A stretch of DNA of 64,000 nt from Sarcomyxa edulis (Eukaryota; Basidiomycota; Agaricomycetes; Agaricales; Mycenaceae): the NCBI GenBank assembly GCA_009761415.1, contig QUOL01000010.1, positions 496,001-560,000 on the forward strand, written 5' to 3'. Position numbers and translations under genes: made by a program. Each line of letters begins with the position of its first letter. Positions within the stretch are counted from its first letter, which is position 1. Under the pieces are notes generated by a model. It was not told the DNA's origin and did no database searches. It worked only from the letters and a program-made list of their open reading frames with translations. Shown piece by piece: positions 11,272 through 23,156 of this stretch.

Positions 11272-13480
11272 TCAGAAGAGTGCAGACCAGAAAATCTTTA
11301 GCATGGCAAGAAAACCAAGATCTGTCGATGGGATCATTGCCGAACTCCGTTCCTTGACCGTAACGTTATCGACTCCAACAGCGTCCACCTCGCTCTCAAG
11401 ACAACGACGCCACCACGGATGAGTTTCTGGATGTTCGCGCAAAGCATGGAGTACCTTGATAGAAAATTTAAGAGCCCGAGTCACCAGCTAGAAGAATCTG
11501 ATCTGCTTACTGCCTTGCGCCACATCATGATCTCAGGCTGCCGCCCTGCTCGTTCATCTCTACACTTTAAACATTCTAGCAACGGGTTCACCGTGTCCAT
11601 TTCGGCTGCTGTAGTAACATCGGGATCCAACCCACAGGACTGCACCACTGATCTGGCAATGGTATAAGCTTCTTCGTGAAATTGTAGAGGTGGACCGTTG
11701 TAGTTCCAAGGCCGGGAACCAAGCAAGCGGAACGTGTCTTCTTCGAGGTTGGAAACGAAGATAGGATTGAGCATGGTGAGGCAAGGATGCACGAGGACTT
11801 CAGGGTAAGATATCGGTTCGTCGCAACAACATGAACGCGAAGGCGAGGCATCGGAGAAGAATGTTGTTGCTAGTGTGAGAGGAGAAACATCCGCTGCGAC
11901 GAGGCTGTCTTCCTTCGCAAATTGGCGTCCAGGTATGATGGAGAGCAGTTCCTGACTTCTGGATTGATGCCATTCCCTCGTCAATTGCGATAGTTGCTTC
12001 AAGGGGTCGGCGAAACTTTCCGGGCGGAGATCTTCGTCATTCGGATTGTCGATGACGGTCCTGAATGGGTCCATGAGATATATATCGGCTATGCTCATGG
12101 TCTTCGGGACGGTTGTCTTATCGAGGACTGTTTTGAAGAGACTTAGACGGACTAGAGTTACTCTCTGTCTGTACTCGCGCCTGGTACTTTCCATAATTTG
12201 AAGGAGAGCCGGTTTCAAGTGACTCCACACTGGATGTAATATGTCAAGTCAGGCTTTCCAAGCACCTAGACACATTCATTAGAAACTCACTAAGATTTGG
12301 ATCGAAGACGTCCACAAACGCCCGAAGCAGATGCACATCTGGCCAGACGCGTTTCGTTCGGTGGAGATATGCAATCTCTGCATTCCACCCCAATTCTACG
12401 AGCTTTGGAGTGGCTCTTGAGGTAGATGGAAACGGCATAGTTAGATGTCAGCCGACAAGGGTAAGAACGAAAGAGCTGGCTTACATGGATAGCAATCGTT
12501 CGCGGCATTCGTAGAGCTTTATGTGGCATACAATGGATTGATCTTGCTCCCATGTTTTCCCCGCAACCTCAAACTGCATATGAAACGAGATCAAACCCGG
12601 CCTATCAAGTCTTAGTGTCAAGACGTACCGAGCGCCTTTCTTCTAGAGTTTTCTTTCTCTCGTCTTCCCATTGCTTGATGTTTGCGTAGTTGCCCGTTCT
12701 ATGTAATTCGAGGTATTGCCAACTCCATAGCTCTACATCCTTGATTAGATACCATTTACGGAGAACGCGATGTTTGTCTCCTACAAGATAGTCAGTAACG
12801 CTCGGAACGGAGAGCTATGAGTGCCACACACCTCCTCTACTCAAGATATGCGGCAAGTAAGCAGCACTGCGAAGCGCTATGTCGATATCGTTTCGGTCAT
12901 GAGCTGATACTCTGCTAGGAATGTCCGAACGTTTTACATATCTGCATGAGGAAGAAAAAGTTGTTTTACAAGCATGTGATGACACCCGATATACTTACTG
13001 TCGAGCACAACAGGCATCGCAACATCTGGCCTGACCAATCCAGAAAATGCCATCTGTACATTCTCCGGAGCAGTACTATTGAAGTCAGGTCCTTCTCGCT
13101 TACAAGAATATAAATGAAAGACGTACAGTGCAGAGAGGCTCAAAGATGAGCGCAATATACTGAGGTTCGGTCATTCCTGAAGGACAAGGCGGAAGGTCCG
13201 GGATATGTGACAAAGCGCCTCTCCATATCGATAAGGCAGAACGTCTCATGAGGAATTCATGCAAAAGCTTGCAGCTGCGCGAAAGATGTAACACATCAAG
13301 AGGGTCTAACAGACCAAAGATCTGAGATCATAAATACGAGCAGATTAATCAGGAGGGAGTCCGAAGGATTGCATAATTGAGACGAACGGGAATCAAGATA
13401 TCTGTGGGCATTTCGCACAACTGAGATATCGGAGGACCCAAATCTGGGGCAGCAACGCGAGCACATTCGCTGAGAATCAT
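11272..13480 (-). CDS. F-box protein with C-terminal Cys-rich and helical regions (family C)
   Basis: F-box proteins bring substrates to SCF ubiquitin ligases. Exons on the minus strand: 13480-13388, 13321-13127, 13075-12999, 12941-12832, 12780-12629, 12573-12485, 12415-12291, 12229-11511, 11454-11272 (580 residues). The F-box is split by intron 1: 'LCEMPTDILIP' joined to 'IFGLLDPLDVLHLSRSCK'. Next comes 'MRRSALSIWRGALSHIPDL', the usual continuation in this Agaricomycetes family, then a Cys-rich stretch ('LCTYCSGEC', 'RCCDACC') that may bind zinc, and a Trp-rich helical region. Eight introns keep phase throughout. The start is the first ATG before the F-box; an ATG further upstream is possible. 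Substrate unknown. It is unrelated in detail to families A and B elsewhere in the window. Confidence 0.8.
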
Positions 13481-13849
13481 TTGGTCAGATTCTGAGAATG
13501 TAACGAGAAGGATGTTTCTTTCGAAGCTGTGGATCCTGGTACCGATACCGCTATGCTGACTGGGAGGACTTGGGAATCAAATTCGACTCAGCCGCCAACG
13601 CCCATCAGGCTTTTCACAAGGATCTGGCTTAAGAGGCATCGGTGCCGGTGCCAGGAGCCAGCCCGGGAAGACAGCACTGCTTCTGCGGTGGCAGTGCGGC
13701 AGTGCCACCGACAGTGCACGGCTTCCGTCGTACGCTCGAGATCTTATCAACAATGGGAAGGCTAAACCACCTAGACCCTAGAAATATCACCAACATATCC
13801 CCGATGGTCCGCTTATCACATATTAAAAACAAAAAGAGTCAGTTGGCAA
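13481..13849. other. Intergenic between the family C F-box gene and the alpha/beta hydrolase
   Basis: About 370 bases with no convincing gene. Small plus-strand frames overlap here but show no family features. It probably holds the F-box promoter and the hydrolase 3' UTR. Confidence 0.5.
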
Positions 13850-15099
13850 TCAAGATTTCAGACACTCCTCCAGAACATCTATGCATCTCTCTGGTTCGTC
13901 CCACATAGGCTAAACAATTGCATGTCGTGTCTCAGAGTCAGTCTCATACCGCTGCGACGACAATGCCGACGGGAAGCGCTCACATAATGATTAGCGCCTT
14001 GATAAATCTTGAAGACGATCAGAGGAGGCTGAGTTTGAGACGCGCCTTCTGGCATGTAGGCGTTAACCCTATCCTGCAAAGCCCATTGCGCGAAGTGGAC
14101 GTTCCAGGTAGTCGCCGTACCCATGAGATGACATATACTCAAACCGCCCCATGCCTTCCTGATACCAACATCGAACAAGGCCTCCTCCATTTGAGAGCGA
14201 AGCACCGGGACAAACGAGGGTCGGGCGAGAATAGTTTCAGTCCTACCTCCAGGCCCAAAGTCAGCAAGGGAGGAGAGTTCGTCGAGGGTCATAGTATCGG
14301 TCGTTGCTTTTCTGGACGGGTCTGGGGTACGATAATTGAGTTTTGAAGGATCATGCGTGGAGAGATCCCCGTGTGTCCAATAACTCGAGACCCATGTTCC
14401 GAACGCTGGACCACGAGCTCCGGGAGGTAAAGATTCGTCGTATAATGGGACGTAGCCACCTGGCGGATCCTCGATTCCGAAGGCCATCGAGGGGGGGTCT
14501 TTATGGTGCTAGCTATTAGATCAGACAAACAAATGCCGGATATAGTGGAGTATTCACCCCACAGTATAACTCCTTTTACATAGGCTTTCAGTCTTTGTTG
14601 AGTCTCTGCAGGGAGTGAATCCATGGAATTCAAAAGTGATAACAAAAAGGTATTTCCCAAGGACCATGCGACGAGGGTGATTCCATCTCGCTCAGGGATA
14701 GAGCATTTTTCGATGAGGCCGTCAACGAAGAGGGCGAGGTCGGTTCCTTGTTCGTGTAGGAATGCGGCACACTCAGAGTCAGATCCTTCCTGTGCCATCT
14801 TCACTTCCTCTGAGGAGAAAGGAGTGGTCCCTGGATAATCCCGTCGATTGACGCAAATTAAACGAAGGGAACGGGATTCTGCTAGGGGTGAGAGACGCTG
14901 AAAGGTACCTACATGATGTAGAGTAAGTATTTCATATCAGTAGTGATCCTGGGAGACAAATATGAACAATGACATACTTACCACTATGGAAAGTATGTCC
15001 GTGGATGATCACAAGGGTTTTATACTTGTCATCTTTGAGACTCCCGCTGTCCGTGTATGAGAATGTGACGTGTTTCCTCTCGAGTACGAGTGACTGCAT
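13850..15099 (-). CDS. Alpha/beta hydrolase fold protein
   Basis: Exons on the minus strand: 15099-14982, 14908-14558, 14498-13984, 13909-13850 (347 residues). The oxyanion-hole segment is 'IIHGHTFHSGTF' (residues 31-42). The nucleophile elbow is 'AWSLGN', so the usual G-x-S-x-G has Ala in the first position. The likely catalytic His lies in 'GANHYPMWDEPE' near the C terminus, split by the last intron. 'DPPSMAFGIEDPPGGYVPLYDE' follows the second intron and matches the conserved middle of this fungal group (recalled, not searched). The splice acceptor for exon 3 (AAAG before ACCCCC) was chosen because it alone keeps phase and homology. The substrate cannot be predicted. No signal peptide is seen, so it is probably intracellular. 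Confidence 0.85.
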
Positions 15100-16279
15100 C
15101 GAAGTTCGGAAGTGATGATTGGCAATGCAAAGAAGACGAACATGCTACCTATGAGAGGACGGTCACGGTATCGCCCGTATACTGGGAAAACAAACAGAGA
15201 TAGAACATCGCTATTTCCATAGCTGCGTTGAGAAATAGTCCGGAGTCGGGATCGATATCGCCGTTGAGGACTTCTACCAGGGCCAATGATCCGAATCGAT
15301 GCGTGGGGGAAGGAAAATGATGTCGGTGAGAGCTACACTTCTACTCACCACCTCGGTCCTCGTCCGTACAGACCTGTAACACCAAGCTAAGTAATCCATC
15401 GGGTGTTTTTATATTCTTGGACAACCTGGGCAGGAAGAGTGACAGACAGACAATGGCCACATTTCGGCTCACTGTCTGAAATTGGGATACTTATCTCTGA
15501 TCTGGAATCTGGAATCTTGGGCGTGAACAAGGCATTGTGTCCAAATGGCGTTGAACGTTGAAGTTCAAGTTCAAGTTAACTCGTGCGGCTTCGTGACCGT
15601 ATCACGTGACATCGACACGCGTCTACTAGTAACACGCGTCGATTTCCTATTGATTACTTGAACTACGTACTTCCGGAATTTACACACAAGTAAGTTTATG
15701 GTTCACGAGATATCTCAGGTACTACTGAAAGCCCGTGGGATACGCGGATTCCCAATACCTTACCATCTTCAGACACGGACGCGTCAAGTCCAACCGAATC
15801 CCGATGATTAGCAAGCCTTCGTTCGATGCTGAGGTCGATACATAGTGAGGATACCGGGTCGTCCAATTCCAGAAAGTCTCCTTTCACGGTAGACTTTGAG
15901 AATGTGCCACAGGTCCAACCATCTTCGGACTCTTCTTTCATCAATTCAATTGGTCTGGACAGTCCACAAGCTCACCTAGCATGCTCAGCCGTCACAATCT
16001 GGGGAAGTCTAAATAGTCCAAACGTATCGTTATGATTATGATTATGATTATGTGTACCGAAAAGAATGTATTATGCATATAGTCCGTCCGTGCTATGAAG
16101 TCAAAGCATCCACGTATTACTATTACTATTAGAACGAACACTGGCATACCAATGAATTCCATTCCATCCCCTTCTAAATCCAAAGTCCCTTCCCTTCCCT
16201 TCCATTATCATCACGATGTCTTTCTCAGACCGCGACCGCGAGGACCCTCCGTCAGCTGACCATGACCATACATCCAAGA
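15100..16279. other. Hydrolase upstream region and spacer to the GH88 gene
   Basis: It contains a TATA-like box on the minus strand, an open minus-strand frame just before the hydrolase (15338-15151, ending 'GDTVTVLS'), and an 82-codon minus-strand frame at 15696-15944 without recognisable features. The first two could be a 5' leader with an intron for the hydrolase. An ATGATT repeat lies at 16030-16052. I cannot assign a gene here. Confidence 0.4.
15406..15413 (-). promoter_or_regulatory. Candidate TATA box
   Basis: The minus strand reads TATAAAAA about 310 bases upstream of the hydrolase ATG. If real, transcription would start near 15380 and the 5' leader would contain one or two introns. 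This is position and consensus only. Confidence 0.35.
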
Positions 16280-18788
16280 TCACGAGGTCCACCTAAACTG
16301 CACCTGCACAAGAAGCGCTGCAGTAACGCAAAGTAGCAGAACCGGTCCTGTCATCCGATCCATCCTTCCATTCGATCCATTCGATGTTGAGCCGGATTGA
16401 GACGAACTGGCAGCAGCACCGCTCGCCGTGCTCGTGCTTGTTGACGTGGAGTTCTTTTCAAGGCAGACGAGAACCAATAGCGAGTGACCGGAAAGAAAGT
16501 ACAAAAACGTTAAACAAGAACAGAAAAACTCTCCAAGAAAGACTTCGTAACACCACCACCACCGTTGCCCTAAATGTGACGTACCTCTGAACACGTCGCC
16601 AACCCCATCTTAACCAGCTCGTTTCCGGCTTTGATGAAGTAGTAGTCGCCTGTTCGTTCAAGAGTTCAAGGGTTCATTCAATCAACCATCGTCAATTTTT
16701 GTTTGTGTTCATGAATTGGAAAAGCGCACCATAAACGATCCCCGTCAACGAATTATTCGCAGGCCAATTCACCGTCCCATTCGACAGTAGACTCTGCCAT
16801 GAAGGATTCCATGCGAGTGTCGTTATGTTGTTTAGGATCTAGGTATCACCCCAACACACAAAAAGACACAAAGTTAGGAACGAGCTTGGATTGGAGAAAT
16901 GCAACTCGCTGGGAGTGGTGAAGAGGAAGGAAAGGAGCTTACTTGAATAGCAACCTCGCTCCAGAGCTGTGCACCCGTCTCATTCCCCACCACCATCTCG
17001 CGTTGGGAAAGCAGAAGCAGACCCGTGGCGGCAACAGTAGCCGCGGACGAATCGGCCGGACGGGGTGCGGGGGTTAGGGGGGCGTTGAAGTCCCTGGTAG
17101 GATAAGCAACGGGTCAGAATCGGATTGCGGACGAGATTATGATTAGGCAGAGGAATATGCGGACGAGATTATGCGTATGCAGACGAATATCCGACTTGGA
17201 CTCACCAAGGAACAACCCCATCAGAGGGAAGGTTGTTGAGGAAGTAAGTGGCTGCTCGGCGAGACGTGTCGAGGTATTTCGTGTCGTTTGTGTTTTGGTG
17301 CACTATTCCAAAAATTAAGCACAACGCGTATAGAACAAAATAAAATGCATATGCATGGAACAAAAGGCCTGATGAGCGAGTGGCGCACAAACGAGAAGAG
17401 AGAGAAGTTTTGATATGAAGGCACGTACTATTAGCAAACCCATAAATCGCCCATGCTTGCCCTCTGCTCCATGTACTGTGCACGCAATACCATCCAGTCA
17501 GATATCCTTACTTCCCTGAAAGCAACTTGAAAGCAGAGGGAAGAGCTCGTACGCACCTATCATCAGAATACCCCTGCGCAGTCCTCTTCTTGATGACCCC
17601 TCCGGTTGTTGAGTTGTATTCGATGACGTGCCATGTTGAGCCTAAGTATCCGCAATGGGTCGTAATCAAAATTAGACCAAGGGAGGGAGAGAGAGAGGAG
17701 GGAGAGAGAGGGAGAAGGAGTGGAGAGAGACGAGGGAGAGTGAGACCGAGAGAGACAATAATGGATAAATGGAATGGAATGAAACCACGAAGAGAGACGA
17801 AGACAGAACGGAATGGAACCACGAAGACACGAAACCACGACTCGGAACATAGAACGAAACAACGAAAAGACAGAGATCCGCACATACCATCCTCCCGAAC
17901 ATGATTAACCATCGTCGTATCCGCATGCGAAATGGCTATATCGCGTAGGGTCGTATTACCTGTTAGGGCGTAGGATTGGAAGAGTACCTGTTGTCATTGG
18001 TTTGTCAGAACAAACGCACATAACCATAACCATAACGGGGGAGAAGGGGAAGGAGGAGATGCGTACTTCGAGGTTCATCATGTTGTCGATGATCACCTAC
18101 GTCAACGAGTTACTCTAGTTAGAGGACGCAGAGTAGAGTGTGGAGTGGGGAGACGGCGTACGGTAAAATCAGTAGGATCAGACGTATCCCAACTTCGCGT
18201 ACATCCAACTGTAGGATTAAACCGTGCAGCCAGCTCTGTCGCGAACGAGTTCACAGCCGTTATCGCCGTTTCGTTGGTAGGATTTCTGTAATTCATCCAC
18301 ATCCACATCCACATTCAGACCCACATCCTGAGAGTCAAAGCAACGAAGTAAAGTAAAGATGGCACTCACACAATCAACTCCTCCACAAACGGAAAACTAA
18401 GAAACCCAACATCATGCCCCACAGTCGTACTCGTCTCAAGCACAACCTCCCCTACACTCCACTCCCTCCCCAAACTCACCCAATCCGCCTTATCAATATC
18501 AACATCATTCGCCGTACCACATAAGACCTTCCGCGTGTTAAGTTCATAGAGTGTAACCGGGAAGAACCCCGATGTCCATGTATCTGGGGTGAAGAATATC
18601 CAATCTCCCTTGAGGGTATCGGTGTATTGGGGGTATTTGAGCGGGGAGGGGGGTGTGGAGGCGATGGCGAGGAGTTTGGTGGGTATGAGAGGGGAGAAGA
18701 GTTCTGCTGGGGGGGTTGCAATTGTGCTTGCGGTTAGGGCTGTTAGCTGGAAAAGAAACGGGAGCAGGGTGAGGGTAGCGGTGTGCAT
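16280..18788 (-). CDS. Six-hairpin glycosidase, GH88 (unsaturated glucuronyl hydrolase)-like, secreted and probably GPI-anchored
   Basis: Family members cleave unsaturated uronic sugars released by polysaccharide lyases. Exons on the minus strand: 18788-18370, 18285-18162, 18096-18067, 17987-17888, 17641-17557, 17475-17429, 17302-17206, 17093-16943, 16838-16730, 16649-16585, 16453-16280 (466 residues). A signal peptide opens the protein. Family motifs in order: 'WTSGFFPVTLYEL', 'GHDVGFLSF', 'DNMMNLEVLF', 'ISHADTT', 'STWHVIEYNSTTGG', 'QGYSDDSTWSRGQAWAIYGFA', 'DFNAPL'. The end has a Ser/Thr/Ala-rich linker and a hydrophobic tail ('GPVLLLCVTAALLVQV') as expected for a GPI signal. Several N-glycosylation sites are visible. 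The fourth intron is unusually long (246 bp) and GA-rich. The substrate is inferred only; the start ATG is the first in frame before the signal peptide. Confidence 0.87.
17677..17760. repeat. GA-rich low-complexity repeat inside a GH88 intron
   Basis: An irregular (GA)n/(GGGA)n purine tract on the plus strand fills much of the 246 bp fourth intron of the GH88 gene. On the transcribed strand it is a long pyrimidine tract. It explains the frames that appear open here. Confidence 0.75.
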
Positions 18789-20000
18789 GGAGGTCAAAGT
18801 GAAGGGGGAAGAGGAAATGAGTGATCAGGTTATGTCGAGATTGTGGACCTCGTGAGTTGACCACGAGATGGTGGAGGCAGCGTGCAAATTGAAAGAATTC
18901 GAAGAGTAGCCATGGATTCGAAGACCTGGACCAGCCTCAGGAGCAGAGAGTGCGGCCCCCGGGCCAGGCGCCGAACTAGCCGAACCAGGTACGCCACTCC
19001 TCCGACTCGGCGAGTCCGAGTCTGTTTCTGTTTCTAATATCCTCGCTGAGTCTGTTTCCAAAATCCTCGCTCAGGCTGACGAGTTTGCAATTTGCAGTTC
19101 CTTCCGGAAATCATAAATAGGACCCTCGAGAGATTCCCTGAGCCCTCTTTCCGCAAATAAGTACTTAGCCAGGTGTTTCGGCTAGGTGAGTTAAGTACTT
19201 CAAGTTCAGTGTGCACCTACTTCATAAATTCAGTGTGCACTGTGCATCCGAGTCTTTACGAGATTTAAATTCTAAGAATCGGTAATATTAATCACCTACA
19301 TCGAATCCTTTAGCTCCATCTCCATCTCTGTACGCGCTACTCAGGCTGCGAGTACCCCCGCAATGAATCAATGATACCTAGACGCTCCGCCCGGCGCCTC
19401 TTGCATAGTCCGTTGCGTATACGGCTCATCATGCAGGCATCACTTACACTATGCGATGGATCCAAATTTAAAACCGAAAACACCCAGAAGAACCGGAACT
19501 CCCACTGTCCACACAACAGCCTGAGCTCGGGGGCGCCGTTCAAGGTGTTGAATGAAGGGAGGACGTGTTGCATAGTAAATGCAATCCTCTGACTTGGCCA
19601 ATATTCTATAACCACTTCGAATTCGTTACCTAGCGCTAGCAATACTAATTAAGTTACGGATATGACTTTGAGGGATGTGCATGTGAGCCACACGCGACGC
19701 GACGCGGCAGTCTCGTGATGATCATGCTATTGACCCATTGACCCATTGACCTTTCCTTGACTGACCCGGCAATGGGCATTGACTGACTCAATTGACCCGA
19801 GTCGGAATGACCTTGCCAATACTGGTGGCACTGGCACCTGCACCTAGTAGTAGAATCGTACTCCTGGGTATAAACGGAATCGAATAGAACTACAACAATA
19901 CAATAAAGATACATCAAATGAAAAATCAAAAACACCCTATACCACACACTCTATAGCTAGATTAACACCAGCGTCAACATTGCAACACCAGCTGCATCGT
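18789..20000. other. Intergenic, about 1.2 kb
   Basis: No gene is recognised between the GH88 start and the stop of the next minus-strand gene. It contains short direct repeats (three TGACCCATTGACC-like units near 19729-19800 and a CTGTTTC repeat near 19021). The small ORFs in it show no family features. Confidence 0.5.
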
Positions 20001-21731
20001 TCACGCCCCCTCGAAATCATACTGCTCTCTCCCGCTATCAGCCACAGCCACATTCCTCAACAAAGGATCCAACGACGCAAGTTCGTCTTTGATCCCGTTC
20101 CGAGCAAACGCGTCTAGTTCTTTCAGTAACTGCGTTATGATTTTCTAGAAAAAAAACAAAAACAAGATGTCGACTTGAGTATACGCAATTAAAATTATCT
20201 GGTCGAAGCACCGTGACCCACACGTGCGCGTGCACTCACCTTGAACTTCCCATCAATCTTAAGCACCATCTCCCCAAGCGCAGGTGTCCACGTCACCGGT
20301 GGACTGTTCATCCCACCTCCATACATGAACGCGCCACCTGGCCCGCCATTACCATTACCCGGCCCATTCGCATTAGCGTTCGCGATGCCCCACAAACTCC
20401 CACCACCACCACCACCACCACCACCACCCACTTCATTCGCGTTTATGTCGTTCAAACTCTGACTCTGCGGCGTACCCTCCACCCCAGAAAACAAATACGA
20501 AACCCCCGGATGCGGCGACAACAACCCCAGCGGACCCATCATATGCGAATGCGGGAACGGAGACGGGCCGAGGATTTTGGAGATTTTGTTGTATACTTCG
20601 GAGAGGACGTCGAGGAGGGATAGGAGGGTTTGGTGGTAGTCTAGGGGGAAGGGCTGCGAGGCGAGGATGAGGGGGAGGGTGAGGGGTATGTATGATTAGA
20701 TCAAGGAGTGCATATCATTCACGATGAAGACGAAGGTACCTACCATATGCGGAGTCATGAGATACGACGCATCCGAAGCATCCGAGTACGATACTGTATA
20801 TTCCGTGAACCCCCCTTGCGTCTGTCGTTTCCCTGCTTTCGATTTGAACAGGCGCTTCATTCATCACCGCCGTAGAGAAAGAAATGAGTTCGTGAAGCAA
20901 GTAGAAATTGATTACGGGTCTACCATCTTAGGTTTCTCACTCTCCTCCTTCGACTGGTCATACTCCGAAAGCGTATTGATAAGCCCACGAAGTAGGTCTT
21001 GGGGTTGGTTTATATCGAGCAGGTTGCCTAATGACATGCCGAGGATTGCGAATCGGTATGTTCTGGTGAGAATATCGTGGCGTGTCGATATGAAGGGAAT
21101 GACGATCGTGTCGTGTTATTAAGGGTATAATCACGGCGCGATTATGAGGGGGAGGACATACCGTTTCTTCATAGCCGTATTATTAAACACTCGATCCAAC
21201 TCCGTTCGCGACATCATAATCGTATGAAACCAGTGGCTTCGTCTGTCCACACCCCGGGGTCAGTCAGTCAACCTCTCGAGTCTCGAATAAACCAGTCCAA
21301 GTAAAAGAAACGCTATGGACGCACCCCTCATGTATATTCCGCATATAAGTCAACGTGAGAACACGTTTCTGGACTAAATCCCGCATGTATTCCACCGATG
21401 TGCCCTGTCCTCCTAAGGCAGGACTCGTCCCCATAACAGACGGAGCCACGGAATCAGAATGCAGGGACTGAGCGTCCCATTCGCGTCCCATTCCCCCCAT
21501 GCCCATGGGTGTAGTAGCTACCGGCGTTCCAGCGGTATTAGTAAACCCTGCGGCTGAAGCGAAGGACAGTCCCGTAGCTGACGATACCGTTCCGGTAGTA
21601 TTAGTCGAGATCGGAGGAAGTGTTGTGGTTGTGTCCTTGGACTTGAAAGAAGAAAGAAGGTTCTGGGCTGAGGATTTTCGTCGCATAGTTGGACGTTGGG
21701 TGTCTTGGGGAGGATTATAGTGGGACGACAT
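20001..21731 (-). CDS. Conserved fungal protein of unknown function, with poly-Gly insert
   Basis: Exons on the minus strand: 21731-21325, 21242-21162, 21062-20924, 20854-20744, 20653-20240, 20144-20001 (431 residues). I recall the same sequence pattern in other basidiomycetes but no function. The N terminus is Ser/Thr-rich ('MSSHYNPPQDTQRPTMRRK'). A helical core follows: 'YMRDLVQKRVLTLTYMRNIH', 'SHWFHTIMMSRTELDRVF', 'FAILGMSLGNLLDI', 'LLRGLINTLSEYDQ'. The second half has 'LLSLLDVLSEVYNKISKIL', a Gly/Asn-rich insert with ten consecutive Gly, and an amphipathic C terminus ('MVLKIDGKFKKIITQLLKEL'). No signal peptide or membrane segment. It shares a short divergent promoter with NTF2. Structure is well supported by intron phases; function unknown. 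Confidence 0.82.
20399..20429. repeat. (CCA)n microsatellite encoding poly-Gly
   Basis: About ten CCA/CAC units on the plus strand encode the poly-Gly run of the conserved minus-strand protein. Its length is likely to vary between strains. Confidence 0.85.
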
Positions 21732-21920
21732 GAGGATGAGAACCCGGACTATAGTGAGAAAGTGAGATCTACTGTAGACAGACGCCAAGACGTCGACGCG
21801 CCGCCGTTCTGAATCTTCCCAAACAAAAAACCTCATCGCGTTTTCTTCTTGAACCACTTCCTGCTCATCCATCTTCTCTCTCATCTTCATCCAACTCACG
21901 AAAACCCAATTTAATCTACA
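21732..21920. promoter_or_regulatory. Shared divergent promoter, 189 bp
   Basis: The start codons of the minus-strand conserved protein and of NTF2 are only 189 bases apart, so both must be transcribed from this stretch. No clear TATA box is seen. Confidence 0.7.
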
Positions 21921-22572
21921 ATGGCCGATATCAACGCCATCGCGAAGCAATTCACCGATTTCTACTACTCGACGTTCGATACTGACCGTAAGGGCCTACA
22001 AAGTCTCTATGTATGTCATCTCTGATCTTTTGGTTGTTTCGGTTTCACTCTCATCTGAACAATACTAAATTCCCTCCCGTCTGACAGCGCGAAAGCTCAA
22101 TGCTATCATGGGAAGGCCAACCCCTAGTCGGTATAAACGACATATCAACAAAACTAGTGGTAAGCCCCACCATTTTATCTTGAGCAACCTACGACTCAAA
22201 CTCATCGAATCGCCTCATCCCAACAGGAACTCCCATTTGCGAAAGTAATCCACAAAGTGACCACCCTCGACGCTCAACCATCGTCTCCTTCCGTCGCTAG
22301 CATGATCGTCAGCGTCACCGGACTGTTGCTTGTACGTTTCGCATTCACGTATTAGCACGCGCGGTTTTTCTCACCTGTCCTGTCCGCGGATAGGTCGACG
22401 ATAGCACCAACCCCCTCCAATTCAGTCAAGTCTTCCACCTCATTCCTGATGGCGGGAGTTACTATGTGTGAGTGCTCTTCTCGTCCAAAATAAAATAAAA
22501 TTCGCGCGTCCGGTTCAAATTTCTAAACCCCACAGGTTCAATGATATCTTCCGTCTCAATTACGGTGCCTAA
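21921..22572 (+). CDS. NTF2: Nuclear transport factor 2 (RanGDP importer)
   Basis: NTF2 carries RanGDP into the nucleus through FxFG nucleoporins. Exons: 21921-22010, 22088-22159, 22227-22331, 22394-22467, 22536-22572 (125 residues, the normal family length). The sequence begins '[20 protein letters not shown]' and continues with '[19 protein letters not shown]', '[19 protein letters not shown]' and '[19 protein letters not shown]', ending 'DIFRLNYGA'. These are the conserved segments of the single NTF2 cone domain, including the Phe/Asp region that contacts Ran. Four short introns keep phase. Confidence 0.96.
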
Positions 22573-23156
22573 TCGATAATCGATTCGATCGGGGTGATGA
22601 CTGAGATGGGATGGGATGGATATAATACATATTGGTGTGGTGGTGTTTAGGTGGGGTAATCAGGATTAGCAAGGCGGTGTTTACCACGAAGAGGAGGAAT
22701 AGAGTCTGCAGTTCTGTACAATTCGGTGTGTTCTGATAATGCGATATCGATCAAAGTCTTGGAGTCGAAAACTTGAAAGCAGCTCGTCACCGTACGCGTC
22801 GCTCTCGAAATCGTCACCGTCGCGGTGCAGAAGCATCGATATCTGTATAGGCCCCCAACATAACGTACAATTGCAATGTCAACGTCGATGAGGGGCAGAA
22901 GATCCGAAATAACATATGCATGTGTAGCGTGTAAGAGTAAGAGGGTATTATAGTAGAACTCGTATGCACATGGGATCAAGAAAAGTAACAGTAACAACCA
23001 CAGTCCACCAACCAACCGACCACCCCAGAATCTCCCCTCTCATGGAGTAAGTATGGCGTATGAATGAACAACATCATATTCATACTCATACTCCAGCAAC
23101 GATCCTGTAAAGCAAAAGCAAATTAGCAACGAGATCACCGATTTCAAAATTCAAGT
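22573..23156. other. Intergenic, convergent 3' ends of NTF2 and VPS1
   Basis: This spacer separates two convergent genes and probably contains both 3' UTRs. A 122-codon minus-strand frame with a hydrophobic start (22647-23015) lies in it; I see no supporting family features. Confidence 0.5.

Noticed and set aside
13529..13765. Plus-strand frame with Cys/Arg-rich sequence resembling a small zinc protein
   Set aside because: It lies in the spacer and extends over GC-rich repeats (GGTGCCGGTGCC); no splice or start support.
22500..22535. CCGGTTCAAATTTC near the last NTF2 intron, similar to a tRNA B box
   Set aside because: No A box at the right distance and no acceptor stem can be folded; it is intron sequence.
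22647..23015. 122-codon minus-strand frame with a hydrophobic N terminus, signal-peptide like
   Set aside because: It lies in the spacer of two convergent genes, is low in conserved features, and no splice or promoter signals support it.
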